Shown: positions 1-7,996 of the stretch, piece after piece
How positions within the stretch are numbered: position 1 is the stretch's first letter
Layout: every line of letters starts with the position of its first letter
DNA from: JBOHDX01 sp050700835
GTDB lineage: Bacteria; Actinomycetota; Actinomycetes; Propionibacteriales; Nocardioidaceae
Assembly (NCBI GenBank): GCA_050700835.1
Contig: JBOHDX010000004.1
Span: forward strand, 23,514 to 87,513
Length of the DNA stretch: 64,000 nucleotides
Reading direction: 5' to 3'
Program-made: the position numbers and the translations under genes
The notes under the pieces: generated by a model
What the model was told of the DNA's origin: nothing
Seen by the model: only the letters and a program-made list of their open reading frames with translations
Database searches by the model: none

Positions 1-13
1 TGACCCGTCCCGC

Positions 14-89
14 CCGGCTTCACACGTCTGCGGTACCGCGGAACCCGACAAATCGGGCGCAAATCGGTACCGCAGGCGTGTGAAGCCGG
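14..89. repeat. 25-bp inverted repeat with nested hairpin
   Basis: Arms at 14-38 and 65-89 match at 24 of 25 positions (CCGGCTTCACACG, one mismatch, CTGCGGTACCG). The 26-nt middle holds a second small hairpin, CCCGA-CAAA-TCGGG. It lies about 50 bp past the stop of hmgA, which runs on the minus strand, so it may be a factor-independent terminator without a U tract. It matches the architecture of the other inverted-repeat families in this window but has its own sequence. Confidence 0.8.
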
Positions 90-99
90 GGCCGCAGAG

Positions 100-179
100 C
101 CTCGGTCCGCGCCTTCCGCTCCACCCCCCGGTCCCGTCAGGCGCTCCCCTCGTTCCTCGGTCCGCGCCTTCCGCTCCAC
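100..179. repeat. perfect 25-bp direct repeat spanning the hmgA 3' end
   Basis: The 25 bases at 100-124 recur exactly at 155-179 (both begin CCTCGGTCCGCGCC). The second copy lies inside the hmgA coding region, where it encodes part of the last residues before the stop; the first lies downstream of the stop codon. This looks like a local duplication of the gene end. Confidence 0.85.
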
Positions 180-1363
180 GTCCACGCATAGACCCCGTCG
201 TCGACCGCCGTACCCGCTTCGCCGAGCTCCAAGGGCCGGAAGGTGTCCACCATGACCGCGAGCTCGTCGAAGTAGTGCACACCCAGCGCCCCCTCGATCG
301 CGCTCGGCTGCGGCCCGTGGGCGTAGCCACCGGGGTGCAACGAGATCGACCCCTTGCCGATGCCGGACCCCTTGCGGGCCTCGTAGTCACCGTCGACGTA
401 GAACATCACTTCGTCCGAGTCGACGTTGGAGTGGTAGTACGGCACCGGGATCGCCAGCGGGTGATAGTCGACCTTGCGCGGGCAGAAGTTGCATACCACG
501 AAGTTGTAGCCCTCGAACACCTGGTGCACCGGCGGGGGCTGGTGCACCCGCCCGGTGATCGGCTCGAAGTCGGACACGTTGAAGGTGTACGGATAGAGGC
601 AGCCGTCCCAGCCGACCACGTCGAACGGGTGGGACTCGTACGTCATCCGAGTGCCTACCAGACCAGACGGCCCGTTGCCGCGGTGCTTGACCAGCACCTC
701 GATGTCCTCGCCGTCGACGATCAGCGGCTCGGTGGGGGCGTGCAGGTCCCGTTCGCAGTAGGGCGAGTGCTCCAGGAACTGCCCGTAGCGTGACAGGTAG
801 CGCTTGGGCGGTGCGATGTGGCTGTTGCCCTCGATGGCGTACGCCCGGACCGCACCGTCGGGCACCCACCGGTGCGTGGTCGCTCGCGGGATGACCACGT
901 AGTCGCCGGTCCGGAACGGCAACGAACCGAACACCGTCTCGACCGCGCCCGAACCCGCTTCCACGAAGACGCACTCGTCGCCGACCGCGTTGCGGTAGTA
1001 CGGCGAGGTCTCGCCGGCCACAACGTAGGAGATCCGCACGTCACCGTTGCCCAGCACGAGACGGCGACTGGTGACCGGGTCGTTTGCCTTCCAGGCCAGC
1101 TCGTCGGTGCCGAAGAGGTCGTGCAGCTTCAGATGGCGCGGGGTGAGCGGGTGGTTGGCCGTGGTGCTCAGATCAGGCAGCTCCCACACCTGCGACTCGA
1201 CGATCGAGCTCGGGACGCCGCGGTGATAGAGCAGAGAGGAGTCAGACGAGAACCCTTCCTCGCCCATCAGCTCCTCATAGTGCAGCGGCTGCGATCCCGA
1301 CGCGCCGTGGAACTGGGTGTGCCGCTTGGGAGGCAGGTCGCCGATGCGCTGGTAGTGGGCCAT
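137..1363 (-). CDS. hmgA: homogentisate 1,2-dioxygenase
   Basis: This enzyme opens the ring of homogentisate to give maleylacetoacetate, the central step of aerobic tyrosine and phenylalanine breakdown in the cytosol. The 408-residue product has the usual family length. The iron ligands are visible: His near 311 and Glu near 317 in YYHSNVDSDE, and His near 347 in GGYAHGPQ. The ATG at 1363 is preferred over a GTG one codon upstream because GAGGAG sits five bases before the ATG. It is transcribed away from the unknown gene at 1437 across a 73-bp region with a palindromic operator candidate. fahA lies beyond that gene, and hppD, which supplies the substrate, is 5 kb away. Confidence 0.95.
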   Translation of the reverse strand: MAHYQRIGDLPPKRHTQFHGASGSQPLHYEELMGEEGFSSDSSLLYHRGVPSSIVESQVWELPDLSTTANHPLTPRHLKLHDLFGTDELAWKANDPVTSRRLVLGNGDVRISYVVAGETSPYYRNAVGDECVFVEAGSGAVETVFGSLPFRTGDYVVIPRATTHRWVPDGAVRAYAIEGNSHIAPPKRYLSRYGQFLEHSPYCERDLHAPTEPLIVDGEDIEVLVKHRGNGPSGLVGTRMTYESHPFDVVGWDGCLYPYTFNVSDFEPITGRVHQPPPVHQVFEGYNFVVCNFCPRKVDYHPLAIPVPYYHSNVDSDEVMFYVDGDYEARKGSGIGKGSISLHPGGYAHGPQPSAIEGALGVHYFDELAVMVDTFRPLELGEAGTAVDDGVYAWTWSGRRGPRNEGSA

Positions 1364-1379
1364 CACCGCTCCTCAACAT

Positions 1380-1394
1380 GTCCGATTATCGGAC
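1380..1394. promoter_or_regulatory. perfect palindrome between hmgA and the divergent gene (operator candidate)
   Basis: GTCCGAT-T-ATCGGAC is a perfect 15-bp palindrome in the short divergent promoter region. Another GTCC half-site follows at about 1400, giving GGAC-N6-GTCC overlapping the first. Its position suits a repressor controlling both directions. The IclR-family gene at 8665 or the Lrp gene at 8148 are candidate binders, but nothing in the sequence links them directly. Confidence 0.55.
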
Positions 1395-1436
1395 CAGAAT
1401 GTCCGGTCCTGTTCACGATGCGCTAGCCTCGCCAAC

Positions 1437-2363
1437 GTGTCAACCGTCGCCGTCCCACCGCTCAGCCGAGGGTTCGTGGACGACGCGGCGATCTTCCCGC
1501 CCGGCAACCTCGAGCTCCCGGATGCGCTGTCGGAGCACCGGAGGCATGACGCCACGTGGTACGCCGGGGTGCTCGGCCCGCTGGTCTGCGACGACCGCAG
1601 GCTGCCGGCTCTGACCCGGCTGCTCGACGCCGGACCCGCGAGCGACGACGGACCACTCGCCCTGTCCCTGGTGGTGACCGGCGGCGCGGGAGCGCTCGGC
1701 CCTGCCCTCACCTGGGCGCAGCGGCACAAGCGGCTGTCACTGCGTGCGGTCGAGATCGCCCTGCGCGACGAGGACGATCTCGCCCGCAACGCGGAGCGGA
1801 TGGCGACGGTGCTGTCCCTCGAGCTCGAGGCAGACGCCGTGGCGCACATCGAGATGCCGCGGCTGACCGAGTCGGACCCGACACACGGCTGGCTCGCGGC
1901 GGCCGACGTCGTCGCCGAGGCGGGTCACCGGCTGAAGTTCCGCACCGGCGGGGACACCCCCGCGGCCCATCCCGACGAGGCGGAGCTGGCCAAGGTGATC
2001 GCCGCCGCACTGGACCGAGAGCTCGCGTTCAAGTGCACCGCGGGCCTGCACCACGCGATCCGCCGGACCGACCCGGCGACGGGCTTCGAGCAGCACGGTT
2101 TCGTGAACGTGATGGTCGCGACCCGGGCGCTGCTGGACGGCGCCGGCATCGACGACGTCGTACGCGTGCTAGCTGATCGGGACGGCGCCGCCCTGGCGTG
2201 GGCCGTCTCCGGCGCAGACCCCACCAGCATCCGGCGCTGGTTCACCTCGATCGGCTCGTGCAGCATCGACGAGCCTGTCACCGACCTGGTCGAGCTCGGC
2301 CTGCTGACCGCGTCGCACGCGTCCACCGGCGCTTCCGTCGAACACCCGGTGGACGTACCGTGA
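1437..2363 (+). CDS. conserved unknown protein between hmgA and fahA
   Basis: I do not recognise a named family. The 308-residue protein is soluble, with no signal peptide or membrane segment. It has short motifs of a kind seen at barrel strand ends: KFRTGG near 167, FKCTAGLHHA near 200, and GFVNVMVATRALLDG near 224. A TIM-barrel-like fold is a guess from these. The start is GTG at 1437, with no clear ribosome binding site. Its stop overlaps the fahA start by four bases (GTGA), so the two are almost certainly co-translated and the protein probably serves homogentisate breakdown. The maleylacetoacetate isomerase step otherwise has no candidate here. Confidence 0.8.
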   Translation: MSTVAVPPLSRGFVDDAAIFPPGNLELPDALSEHRRHDATWYAGVLGPLVCDDRRLPALTRLLDAGPASDDGPLALSLVVTGGAGALGPALTWAQRHKRLSLRAVEIALRDEDDLARNAERMATVLSLELEADAVAHIEMPRLTESDPTHGWLAAADVVAEAGHRLKFRTGGDTPAAHPDEAELAKVIAAALDRELAFKCTAGLHHAIRRTDPATGFEQHGFVNVMVATRALLDGAGIDDVVRVLADRDGAALAWAVSGADPTSIRRWFTSIGSCSIDEPVTDLVELGLLTASHASTGASVEHPVDVP

Positions 2364-3586
2364 CCGAACCGGCCGCGACATCGTGGGTCAAGGGGGCCGC
2401 GGGCAGCGGTCATGACGTCGACCACCTGCCGTACGCGGTGTTCTCGGTCAACGAGGACCAGCCCCGCGTCGGCGCCCGGATCGGCGATCAGGTCGTGGAC
2501 CTGGCGCCCATTGCGGCGGCCGACATGCTGGCCGGGGCCGAGATGTTCGCGCAACCCACGTTGGGCCTGCTGATGTCGGCGGGGCGAACCACCTGGGCCT
2601 CGACCCGCGAGTGGCTGCGTGGGCTGCTCACCGACCCGGCCGAGCGCGATCTCGTCGAACCGCATCTGGTGGCCATCACCGACGTCGCGCTGCACGAACC
2701 CTTCGCGGTCGCCGACTACGTCGACTTCTACTGCTCCCTCGACCACGCTTCCAACGTCGGGCGGATCTTTCGGCCCGACGCCGAACCGTTGCTGCCCAAC
2801 TGGCGGCACCTTCCGGTGGGCTACCACGGCCGCGCCGGCACCGTCGTCATCTCCGGCACCGACGTGGTGCGCCCGTGCGGTCAGCGCAAGCTCGCGGGCT
2901 CGACGACACCGGAGTACGGCCCGTCGCAGCGGCTCGACATCGAGGCCGAGCTCGGCATCGTTGTCGGCGCGGGGTCCCGGCTCGGCGAGCGGGTGCGCAC
3001 GGACGAGTTCGCCCAGCACGCCTTCGGGGTGACCCTGCTCAACGACTGGTCCGCCCGCGACATCCAGGCCTGGGAGTACGTCCCGCTCGGACCGTTCCTC
3101 GGCAAGTCGTTCGCCACCTCGATCTCGCCGTGGGTGACCCCGCTGGCGGCGCTCGAGGCGGCGCGGGTCAGCCTGCCCGGGCAGGATCCCGAGCCGCTCG
3201 CCTACCTGCGTACCGCCGACCCGGCCGGCTACGACATCGACATGGCTGTCTCGATCAACGGCACAGTGGTGTCGCATCCGCCGTATGCGTCGATGTACTG
3301 GTCACCGGCTCAGATGCTCGCGCACCTGACCGCCAACGGTGCGTCCTTGCGCACTGGCGACCTGTTCGCGTCCGGCACCGTGTCGGGCCCAGAGCGCCAC
3401 CAACGCGGGTCCCTGCTCGAGCTGTCCTGGGGCGGCACCGAGCCGGTCGCGCTCGACGGCGGGGGTTGCCGGACCTTCCTCGAGGACGGCGACGTGGTGA
3501 CCCTGTCGGCGACGGCACCGGGCCTGCTCGGCGGGCGACTGCAGCTCGGCGACGTCACCGGCCGCATCGTCCCGGCCCGGCCGTAG
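2360..3586 (+). CDS. fahA: fumarylacetoacetase
   Basis: Hydrolyses fumarylacetoacetate to fumarate and acetoacetate, the last step of homogentisate breakdown. The 408-residue product has the two-part structure of the family: an N-terminal SH3-like part and a C-terminal metal-binding hydrolase part. Visible active-site motifs are DFYCSLDHASNVG (metal Asp and catalytic His), DIEAELGIVVG (two metal Glu), LLNDWSARD (Asp) and GKSFATSISPWV (Lys). The GTG at 2360 is chosen because it overlaps the previous stop by four bases. Downstream it converges on the M1 peptidase gene, with a repeat element between the two stops. Confidence 0.94.
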   Translation: MTEPAATSWVKGAAGSGHDVDHLPYAVFSVNEDQPRVGARIGDQVVDLAPIAAADMLAGAEMFAQPTLGLLMSAGRTTWASTREWLRGLLTDPAERDLVEPHLVAITDVALHEPFAVADYVDFYCSLDHASNVGRIFRPDAEPLLPNWRHLPVGYHGRAGTVVISGTDVVRPCGQRKLAGSTTPEYGPSQRLDIEAELGIVVGAGSRLGERVRTDEFAQHAFGVTLLNDWSARDIQAWEYVPLGPFLGKSFATSISPWVTPLAALEAARVSLPGQDPEPLAYLRTADPAGYDIDMAVSINGTVVSHPPYASMYWSPAQMLAHLTANGASLRTGDLFASGTVSGPERHQRGSLLELSWGGTEPVALDGGGCRTFLEDGDVVTLSATAPGLLGGRLQLGDVTGRIVPARP

Positions 3587-3641
3587 CGAGTCCAGCGGTG
3601 CGCCTTGCCTCGGCTCGCCGGATCCGAAACGCTCCCATCCC

Positions 3642-3704
3642 TCGCAATTGCGGGAAGGTGGCTCGGCTCCGGGCCGGATCCCGACCACTTTCCCGCAATT
3701 GCGG
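3642..3704. repeat. inverted repeat, GCAATTGCGGGAA family (copy 1)
   Basis: Arms 3642-3661 and 3685-3704 match at 18 of 20 positions around a 23-nt middle. The core GCAATTGC is itself palindromic. It lies between the convergent stops of fahA and the M1 peptidase gene. A second copy with the same arms but a different middle is at 48676-48738. A bidirectional terminator role is plausible from position. Confidence 0.8.
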
Positions 3705-3789
3705 CTCGGCGACGCACTGCGGGGCCGGCGGGGCACCGGCGGAGGCCGGCGGAGCACCGCGGGCACCGCCCGGCAGCCGAAGGGTCCGC

Positions 3790-5220
3790 TCAGAGCCGGG
3801 CGGGCTTGCCGTCGTGATAGATCCAGGTCCAGAACACAGAGCCCAGTCGCTGACCCGACACGCGCGCTGCCAGCCGTCGCAGTTGCGCGGTCGTGCCGTG
3901 TCCTTGACGATGCTGCCTCGCCCACGTCCGCAGCACGGTGAAGAAGTCCGGGGTACCGATCCGCTCCCGCAGAACCTGAAGGGCCATGGCGCCGCGGGCG
4001 TACACCGGTGTGCCGAACAGGTGCGCGCCGGACCCGGGACGGCCGGGCGGCGGGCTCCACAGCGAGCTGTGTGGCCCGTTGTCGCGATACAGGCGGCGCA
4101 GGATCCGGTGCGGGGCGCCGGGGTGGCTGCGGGCCCGCCACAGCCATTCGGCGTACGTCGCGAAGCCCTCGTTGAGCCAGATGTCGGACCAGTCGCGCAG
4201 CCCCACGGAGTCGCCGTACCACTGGTGTGCCAGCTCGTGCACCAGCGTTGACTGATCGGGTACGAACGGGAAGACCGGTCGCGTCTGGACCTCCAGGGCG
4301 TAGCCGTAGTCGGCCCTATCGATGATGATGCCGGCCGAGCTGAACGGATAGGGGCCGAAGTCGCGACTCCACACCCGCAGCACGCCGGCGACCCGGTGCG
4401 CCACCGCGGCCGCGCCGGCCATGCTCGGGTCGACGAATGAGCGGATCGGCACGCCCCGCGGTCCACGGCCGGTGATCATGCGGAACCGCCCGATCGTCGC
4501 GGTCACCAGATAGCTGGCCATCTGGTCGCGCTCGCGCCACACCCAGGTCGTCAGTCCGGCATGGCTGCGGTGGCTGCGCAGCCGGCCGTTGGAGATGCCG
4601 GTGAGCCCGCGCGGCACCGTGATCGACAAGTCATAGCTGGCCTTGTCGGCTGGGGTGTTGTTGACCGGGAACCAGGTCATCGCGCCGAGCGGCTCGTTGA
4701 CGGCGTCAGCGCCGTCCGGCGTCTGGATCCAGCCGTCTTCCGAGCCGTCCTGGTCGATCCAGGTGTGTGGCCTCCCGTGGTACCGGATCACGACCAGGTG
4801 CGTCGTCGCTCGGGCCAGACGGTGCCCCGGGGCGACGCGCAGCTCGGTGCCAGAACGGCGCCAGTGAGCAGTTCCGCCGTCGACCCGGACCGAGTCGACG
4901 TGCAACCGCGACAGGTCGAGGTTGAACGTGTCGAGCGGCTGATGCGTGCGCAGCCGGATCCGGTCGATGCCGTGCAGCACCCCGTCGGTCGGTGAGTAGC
5001 GCAGGGTCAGACCGTAGTGGCGCACGTCGTAGCCGCCGTTGCCGGCGTGCGGGAACAACGAGTCGCCGGCGCCAGGTGACCCGTGGATCAGCCGGTCCGG
5101 GCCGGTGCCGCCCCCCGTGCCGGGGGTCGCGCTGGCTCCGGTGGTGACGAGCGCCGCAGCGGTCGCCACACTGGTGAGGGCGGATACGATGATGGCCACG
5201 CGGGCCGTGCGGCTGCGCAT
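3790..5220 (-). CDS. secreted M1-family zinc metallopeptidase
   Basis: Probable exported aminopeptidase. Residues 1-31 form a signal peptide (two Arg, hydrophobic stretch, ASA-like cleavage site). An N-terminal beta-rich domain precedes the gluzincin domain, with HELAHQWYG near residue 327 and the third zinc ligand in WLNEGFATY about 20 residues later. At 476 residues it is shorter than full M1 aminopeptidases (about 850), as is common for secreted actinobacterial members lacking the C-terminal helical domain. No GxMEN motif was found in its usual form, so substrate type is uncertain. It ends facing fahA. Confidence 0.88.
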   Translation of the reverse strand: MRSRTARVAIIVSALTSVATAAALVTTGASATPGTGGGTGPDRLIHGSPGAGDSLFPHAGNGGYDVRHYGLTLRYSPTDGVLHGIDRIRLRTHQPLDTFNLDLSRLHVDSVRVDGGTAHWRRSGTELRVAPGHRLARATTHLVVIRYHGRPHTWIDQDGSEDGWIQTPDGADAVNEPLGAMTWFPVNNTPADKASYDLSITVPRGLTGISNGRLRSHRSHAGLTTWVWRERDQMASYLVTATIGRFRMITGRGPRGVPIRSFVDPSMAGAAAVAHRVAGVLRVWSRDFGPYPFSSAGIIIDRADYGYALEVQTRPVFPFVPDQSTLVHELAHQWYGDSVGLRDWSDIWLNEGFATYAEWLWRARSHPGAPHRILRRLYRDNGPHSSLWSPPPGRPGSGAHLFGTPVYARGAMALQVLRERIGTPDFFTVLRTWARQHRQGHGTTAQLRRLAARVSGQRLGSVFWTWIYHDGKPARL

Positions 5221-5290
5221 GGCCGGATCCTCTCACGCTGACCGCGCGTCAGCTTCCCACTGTCGGGCCGCTGGTCGTACGTTGCGACGC

Positions 5291-5428
5291 ATGATCGAGT
5301 GCGACAGCTGCCACCAGGAGTTCGAGCCCGTGCGTACCCGCTGGCTGTGTCCACACTGCAAGCACAAGGCGTCCTGCTGTGAGGGCGAGCCGCAGCACCA
5401 ACCGCGGGAGGCTTCCTCCCCGGCATGA
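5291..5428 (+). CDS. 45-residue zinc-ribbon microprotein
   Basis: The product has two Cys pairs, CDSC near residue 4 and CPHC near 22, followed by a CC at about 29, which is a zinc-ribbon arrangement. No signal or membrane segment is seen. The ATG at 5291 follows GACGC without a strong ribosome site. Its stop overlaps the amidase start by four bases (ATGA), so the pair is translationally coupled. Function is unknown; a small regulator or metal-binding partner of the amidase is possible but unsupported. Confidence 0.65.
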   Translation: MIECDSCHQEFEPVRTRWLCPHCKHKASCCEGEPQHQPREASSPA

Positions 5429-6576
5429 CCACGGACGCAAACGCGACGTGGCTGTTGCGGCTCGAGACGTCCGGCGACGGGCCCAGGTTGGCGGTCAAGG
5501 ACTGCATCGACGTCGCCGGCACACCGACCACGGTCGGATGCGAGGCGATCGCGCTCGACGCCGTGCCCGCCGCCAGCGATGCCCCCGTCGTCGCGGCTGC
5601 GCGGTCGCAGGGGGCCCGGATCGTCGGCAAGACCAACCTGGTCGCCCTGTGCCGGTACGCCGACGGCGTCAACCCCTGGACCGGGACACCGGCCAACCCG
5701 ATCGACGCGACCCGGATCCCCGGCGGCTCATCGTCGGGGTCCGCCGTGGCGGTGGCCGGCGACGAGTGCGACGTTGCGTACGGCACCGACACCGGCGGGT
5801 CCGTGCGGGTGCCCGCGGCATGCTGCGGCATCGCCGCGCTGAAGACCACCGAGCAGCGGATCCCCACCCACGGCGTGTTCGAGTTCTCCCGCACGCTCGA
5901 CACCGTCGGACCGATGGCGCGTGACGTCGAGGGGCTCGCACTCGGCATGCGGTTGATGGAGCGAGGCTTCACCTTCGCCGTACACCCGGACCGGGTGCGA
6001 GTGGGGCGCCTGCGCGTCGCCGGCGTCGCCGCCGATGTCGACGCGGCTATCGACTACGCCCTGTCCGCAGCCGGCGCGGGCGTCACGGACATCGACGTCG
6101 GGGTCACCGAATGGGAGTCGTGGATCGAGGCCGCTGGCACGATCATGGACGCCGAGGGTTGGCATGCACAGAGGCACCTGCTCACCCGCGCAGACCTGCT
6201 CGAGGCACGCGTGGCCCGCGCTATCCGCGACGGCGCTGACGTGGATCCTCAGTCGGTGGTCGCCGCACGTCGCACCAGCCAGAACGCTCGGGCGGTCATG
6301 CGTCGGCTGCTCGATGCGCACGGCCTGCTGGCGCTGCCCACCCTGCGGACGGAACCGCCTCGACTCGATGACCGGGGCGCGCGCACGACGTACCTCACCG
6401 TTCCGTTCAACCTCGTCGGGCTGCCGGCGCTCTCGATGCCGGTGCCCATGCCTGGCAGCGTCTTCCCCGCGTCGTTGCAGCTGGTCGGCGGGTGGTACTC
6501 CGAGGAGCGACTGCTCGGAGCCGCCTGGCAGCTCGAGTCCGCGCTCGCTCGTGGCGCCGCGAGCCGAGGAGACTGA
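5425..6576 (+). CDS. amidase-signature family hydrolase
   Basis: The 383-residue protein carries the Ser-Ser-Lys triad of the amidase-signature family: Lys in LAVKDCID near 26, the Gly/Ser-rich GGSSSGSAVAVA near 97 holding the cis-Ser, and the nucleophile Ser in GTDTGGSVRVP near 117. It is shorter than GatA (about 480) and no gatB or gatC is nearby, so it is a free amidase rather than the tRNA amidotransferase subunit. The substrate is not predictable. It overlaps the zinc-ribbon gene by four bases and ends facing hppD, with a repeat element between. Confidence 0.88.
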   Translation: MTTDANATWLLRLETSGDGPRLAVKDCIDVAGTPTTVGCEAIALDAVPAASDAPVVAAARSQGARIVGKTNLVALCRYADGVNPWTGTPANPIDATRIPGGSSSGSAVAVAGDECDVAYGTDTGGSVRVPAACCGIAALKTTEQRIPTHGVFEFSRTLDTVGPMARDVEGLALGMRLMERGFTFAVHPDRVRVGRLRVAGVAADVDAAIDYALSAAGAGVTDIDVGVTEWESWIEAAGTIMDAEGWHAQRHLLTRADLLEARVARAIRDGADVDPQSVVAARRTSQNARAVMRRLLDAHGLLALPTLRTEPPRLDDRGARTTYLTVPFNLVGLPALSMPVPMPGSVFPASLQLVGGWYSEERLLGAAWQLESALARGAASRGD

Positions 6577-6589
6577 CGGGACCATCCCG

Positions 6590-6647
6590 CGAGATCACAT
6601 TTCGAGGCGTTCCCCGGGCCTCGGATCGGCATCAAAATGTGATCTCG
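6590..6647. repeat. inverted repeat, GAGATCACATTT family (copy 1)
   Basis: Arms CGAGATCACATTT (6590-6602) and its exact complement (6635-6647) flank a 32-nt middle. It starts 14 bp after the amidase stop and lies between convergent genes. A second copy sits at 62156-62219. A terminator role fits the position, but the long loop and absence of a U tract are unlike a classic intrinsic terminator. Confidence 0.8.
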
Positions 6648-6662
6648 CCGTCCCGACGCGTC

Positions 6663-6728
6663 GCCGCGAACCCCGACCACCCGCCGCGAACCCCGACGCC
6701 CGCCGCGAACCCCGACCACCTGCCGCGA
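6663..6728. repeat. 19-20-bp tandem repeat, about 3.5 units
   Basis: The word GCCGCGAACCCCGAC starts at 6663, 6683 and 6702, and a partial unit starts at 6722, giving periods of 20, 19 and 20. It fills the rest of the space between the inverted repeat and the hppD stop codon. Expansion by slipped replication is the simplest explanation. Confidence 0.75.
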
Positions 6729-6737
6729 GTCCGCGTC

Positions 6738-7937
6738 TCAGAGGTTGCCGCGCAGCTCCTGCTCCCGCTCGATCGCCTCGAACAGCGCCTTGAAGTTGCC
6801 CTTGCCGAAGCCGAGCGAGCCGTGTCGCTCGATCAGCTCATAGAACACCGTCGGTCGGTCACCGATCGGCTGGGTGAAGATCTGCAGCAGATAGCCGTCC
6901 TCGTCCCGGTCCACGAGGATCTTGCGCTTCTGCAGCTCCTCGACGGGAACGCGGACCTGGCCGATCCGCTCGCGCAGCTCGGCGTCCTCGTAGTAGGAGT
7001 CAGGGGTGTCGAGGAACTGCACGCCGTTGGCACGCATCAGGTCGACCGTGCCGAGGATGTCGTTGGTGGCAAGGGCGATGTGCTGTGCTCCAGCGCCGTC
7101 GTAGAACTCGAGGAACTCGTCGATCTGGCTCTTCTTCTTCGCGATCGCCGGCTCGTTGAGCGGGAACTTCACCCGGTGGTTGCCGTTGGACACGACCTTG
7201 CTCATCAGCGCGGAGTAGTCGGTCGCGATGTCGTCACCGATGAACTCCGCCATGTTCACGAAGCCCATCACCTTGTTGTAGAAGGCGACCCAGTCGTCCA
7301 TCTTGCCGAGCTCGACGTTTCCGACGATGTGGTCGATGGCCTGGAAAAGGCGCCTGGGGTGTCCCTCGCCGCGGGCCACCGTGGTCTCGAGCGCGACATA
7401 GCCCGGGAGGTACGGCCCGTCGTAGCCCGACCGGTCGACCAGCGAGTGCAGCGTGTCGCCGTAGGCAGCGATGGCCGCCAGACGTACCGTGCCGTGCTCG
7501 TCGGAGACGTCGTGCGGCTCCTGGACGACAGAGGCGCCCATGACCCGCGCGTGTGCGATGCACTTGTCGACGTCGGGCACCTCGAGCGCGATGTCGCTGA
7601 TCCCGTCGCCGTGCTTGCGGTGGTGGTCGAGCAGCGGGCTGCCCGGATGCACGCCACCGTTGATCACGAACCGCGCCGAACCTGACTTCAGGACGTACGA
7701 CTTATAGGTGCGCTGCCCGGTCTCGGGACCGGAGTAGGCGACCAGATCCATGCCGAACGCGAGCTGGTAGAACTGCGCGGTCTGGGTGGCGTTGCCCACC
7801 GTGAACACCGCGGCGTCCATCGCCGTGACCGGGAACGGATCCTTGGCCTCGTCGTACTCGACCAGGCCCACCAGCTGCTTGAGCTGCTCCAACGTCAGGT
7901 CAGCCTGTCGCTCTTGCGGCGTCAGTGTCTCGGTCAT
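6738..7937 (-). CDS. hppD: 4-hydroxyphenylpyruvate dioxygenase
   Basis: Converts 4-hydroxyphenylpyruvate to homogentisate, the substrate of hmgA at the window start. The 399-residue product has two VOC-type halves. Iron ligands are His in DHIVGNVELG near 203, His in AQHIALAT near 285 and Glu in FYELIER near 366. The C-terminal gate region FGKGNFKALFEAIE is intact. The ATG at 7937 follows AGGGAG at a good distance; longer in-frame extensions lack this. It is divergent from an Lrp/AsnC gene, the usual arrangement for a dedicated regulator. Confidence 0.96.
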   Translation of the reverse strand: MTETLTPQERQADLTLEQLKQLVGLVEYDEAKDPFPVTAMDAAVFTVGNATQTAQFYQLAFGMDLVAYSGPETGQRTYKSYVLKSGSARFVINGGVHPGSPLLDHHRKHGDGISDIALEVPDVDKCIAHARVMGASVVQEPHDVSDEHGTVRLAAIAAYGDTLHSLVDRSGYDGPYLPGYVALETTVARGEGHPRRLFQAIDHIVGNVELGKMDDWVAFYNKVMGFVNMAEFIGDDIATDYSALMSKVVSNGNHRVKFPLNEPAIAKKKSQIDEFLEFYDGAGAQHIALATNDILGTVDLMRANGVQFLDTPDSYYEDAELRERIGQVRVPVEELQKRKILVDRDEDGYLLQIFTQPIGDRPTVFYELIERHGSLGFGKGNFKALFEAIEREQELRGNL

Positions 7938-7996
7938 CGGGTAGCTCCCTCGTGAATCACTCCGCGGTTTCGCCGAGCATGGTCGCGTCGTGCAGG

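Noticed and set aside
1925..3277. Long open frame on the minus strand opposite fahA
   Set aside because: It is a high-GC shadow frame with no family similarity, while both genes on the plus strand have clear conservation and coupling.
5425..6576. GatA subunit of the tRNA amidotransferase
   Set aside because: It is about 100 residues too short and has no gatB or gatC partner.
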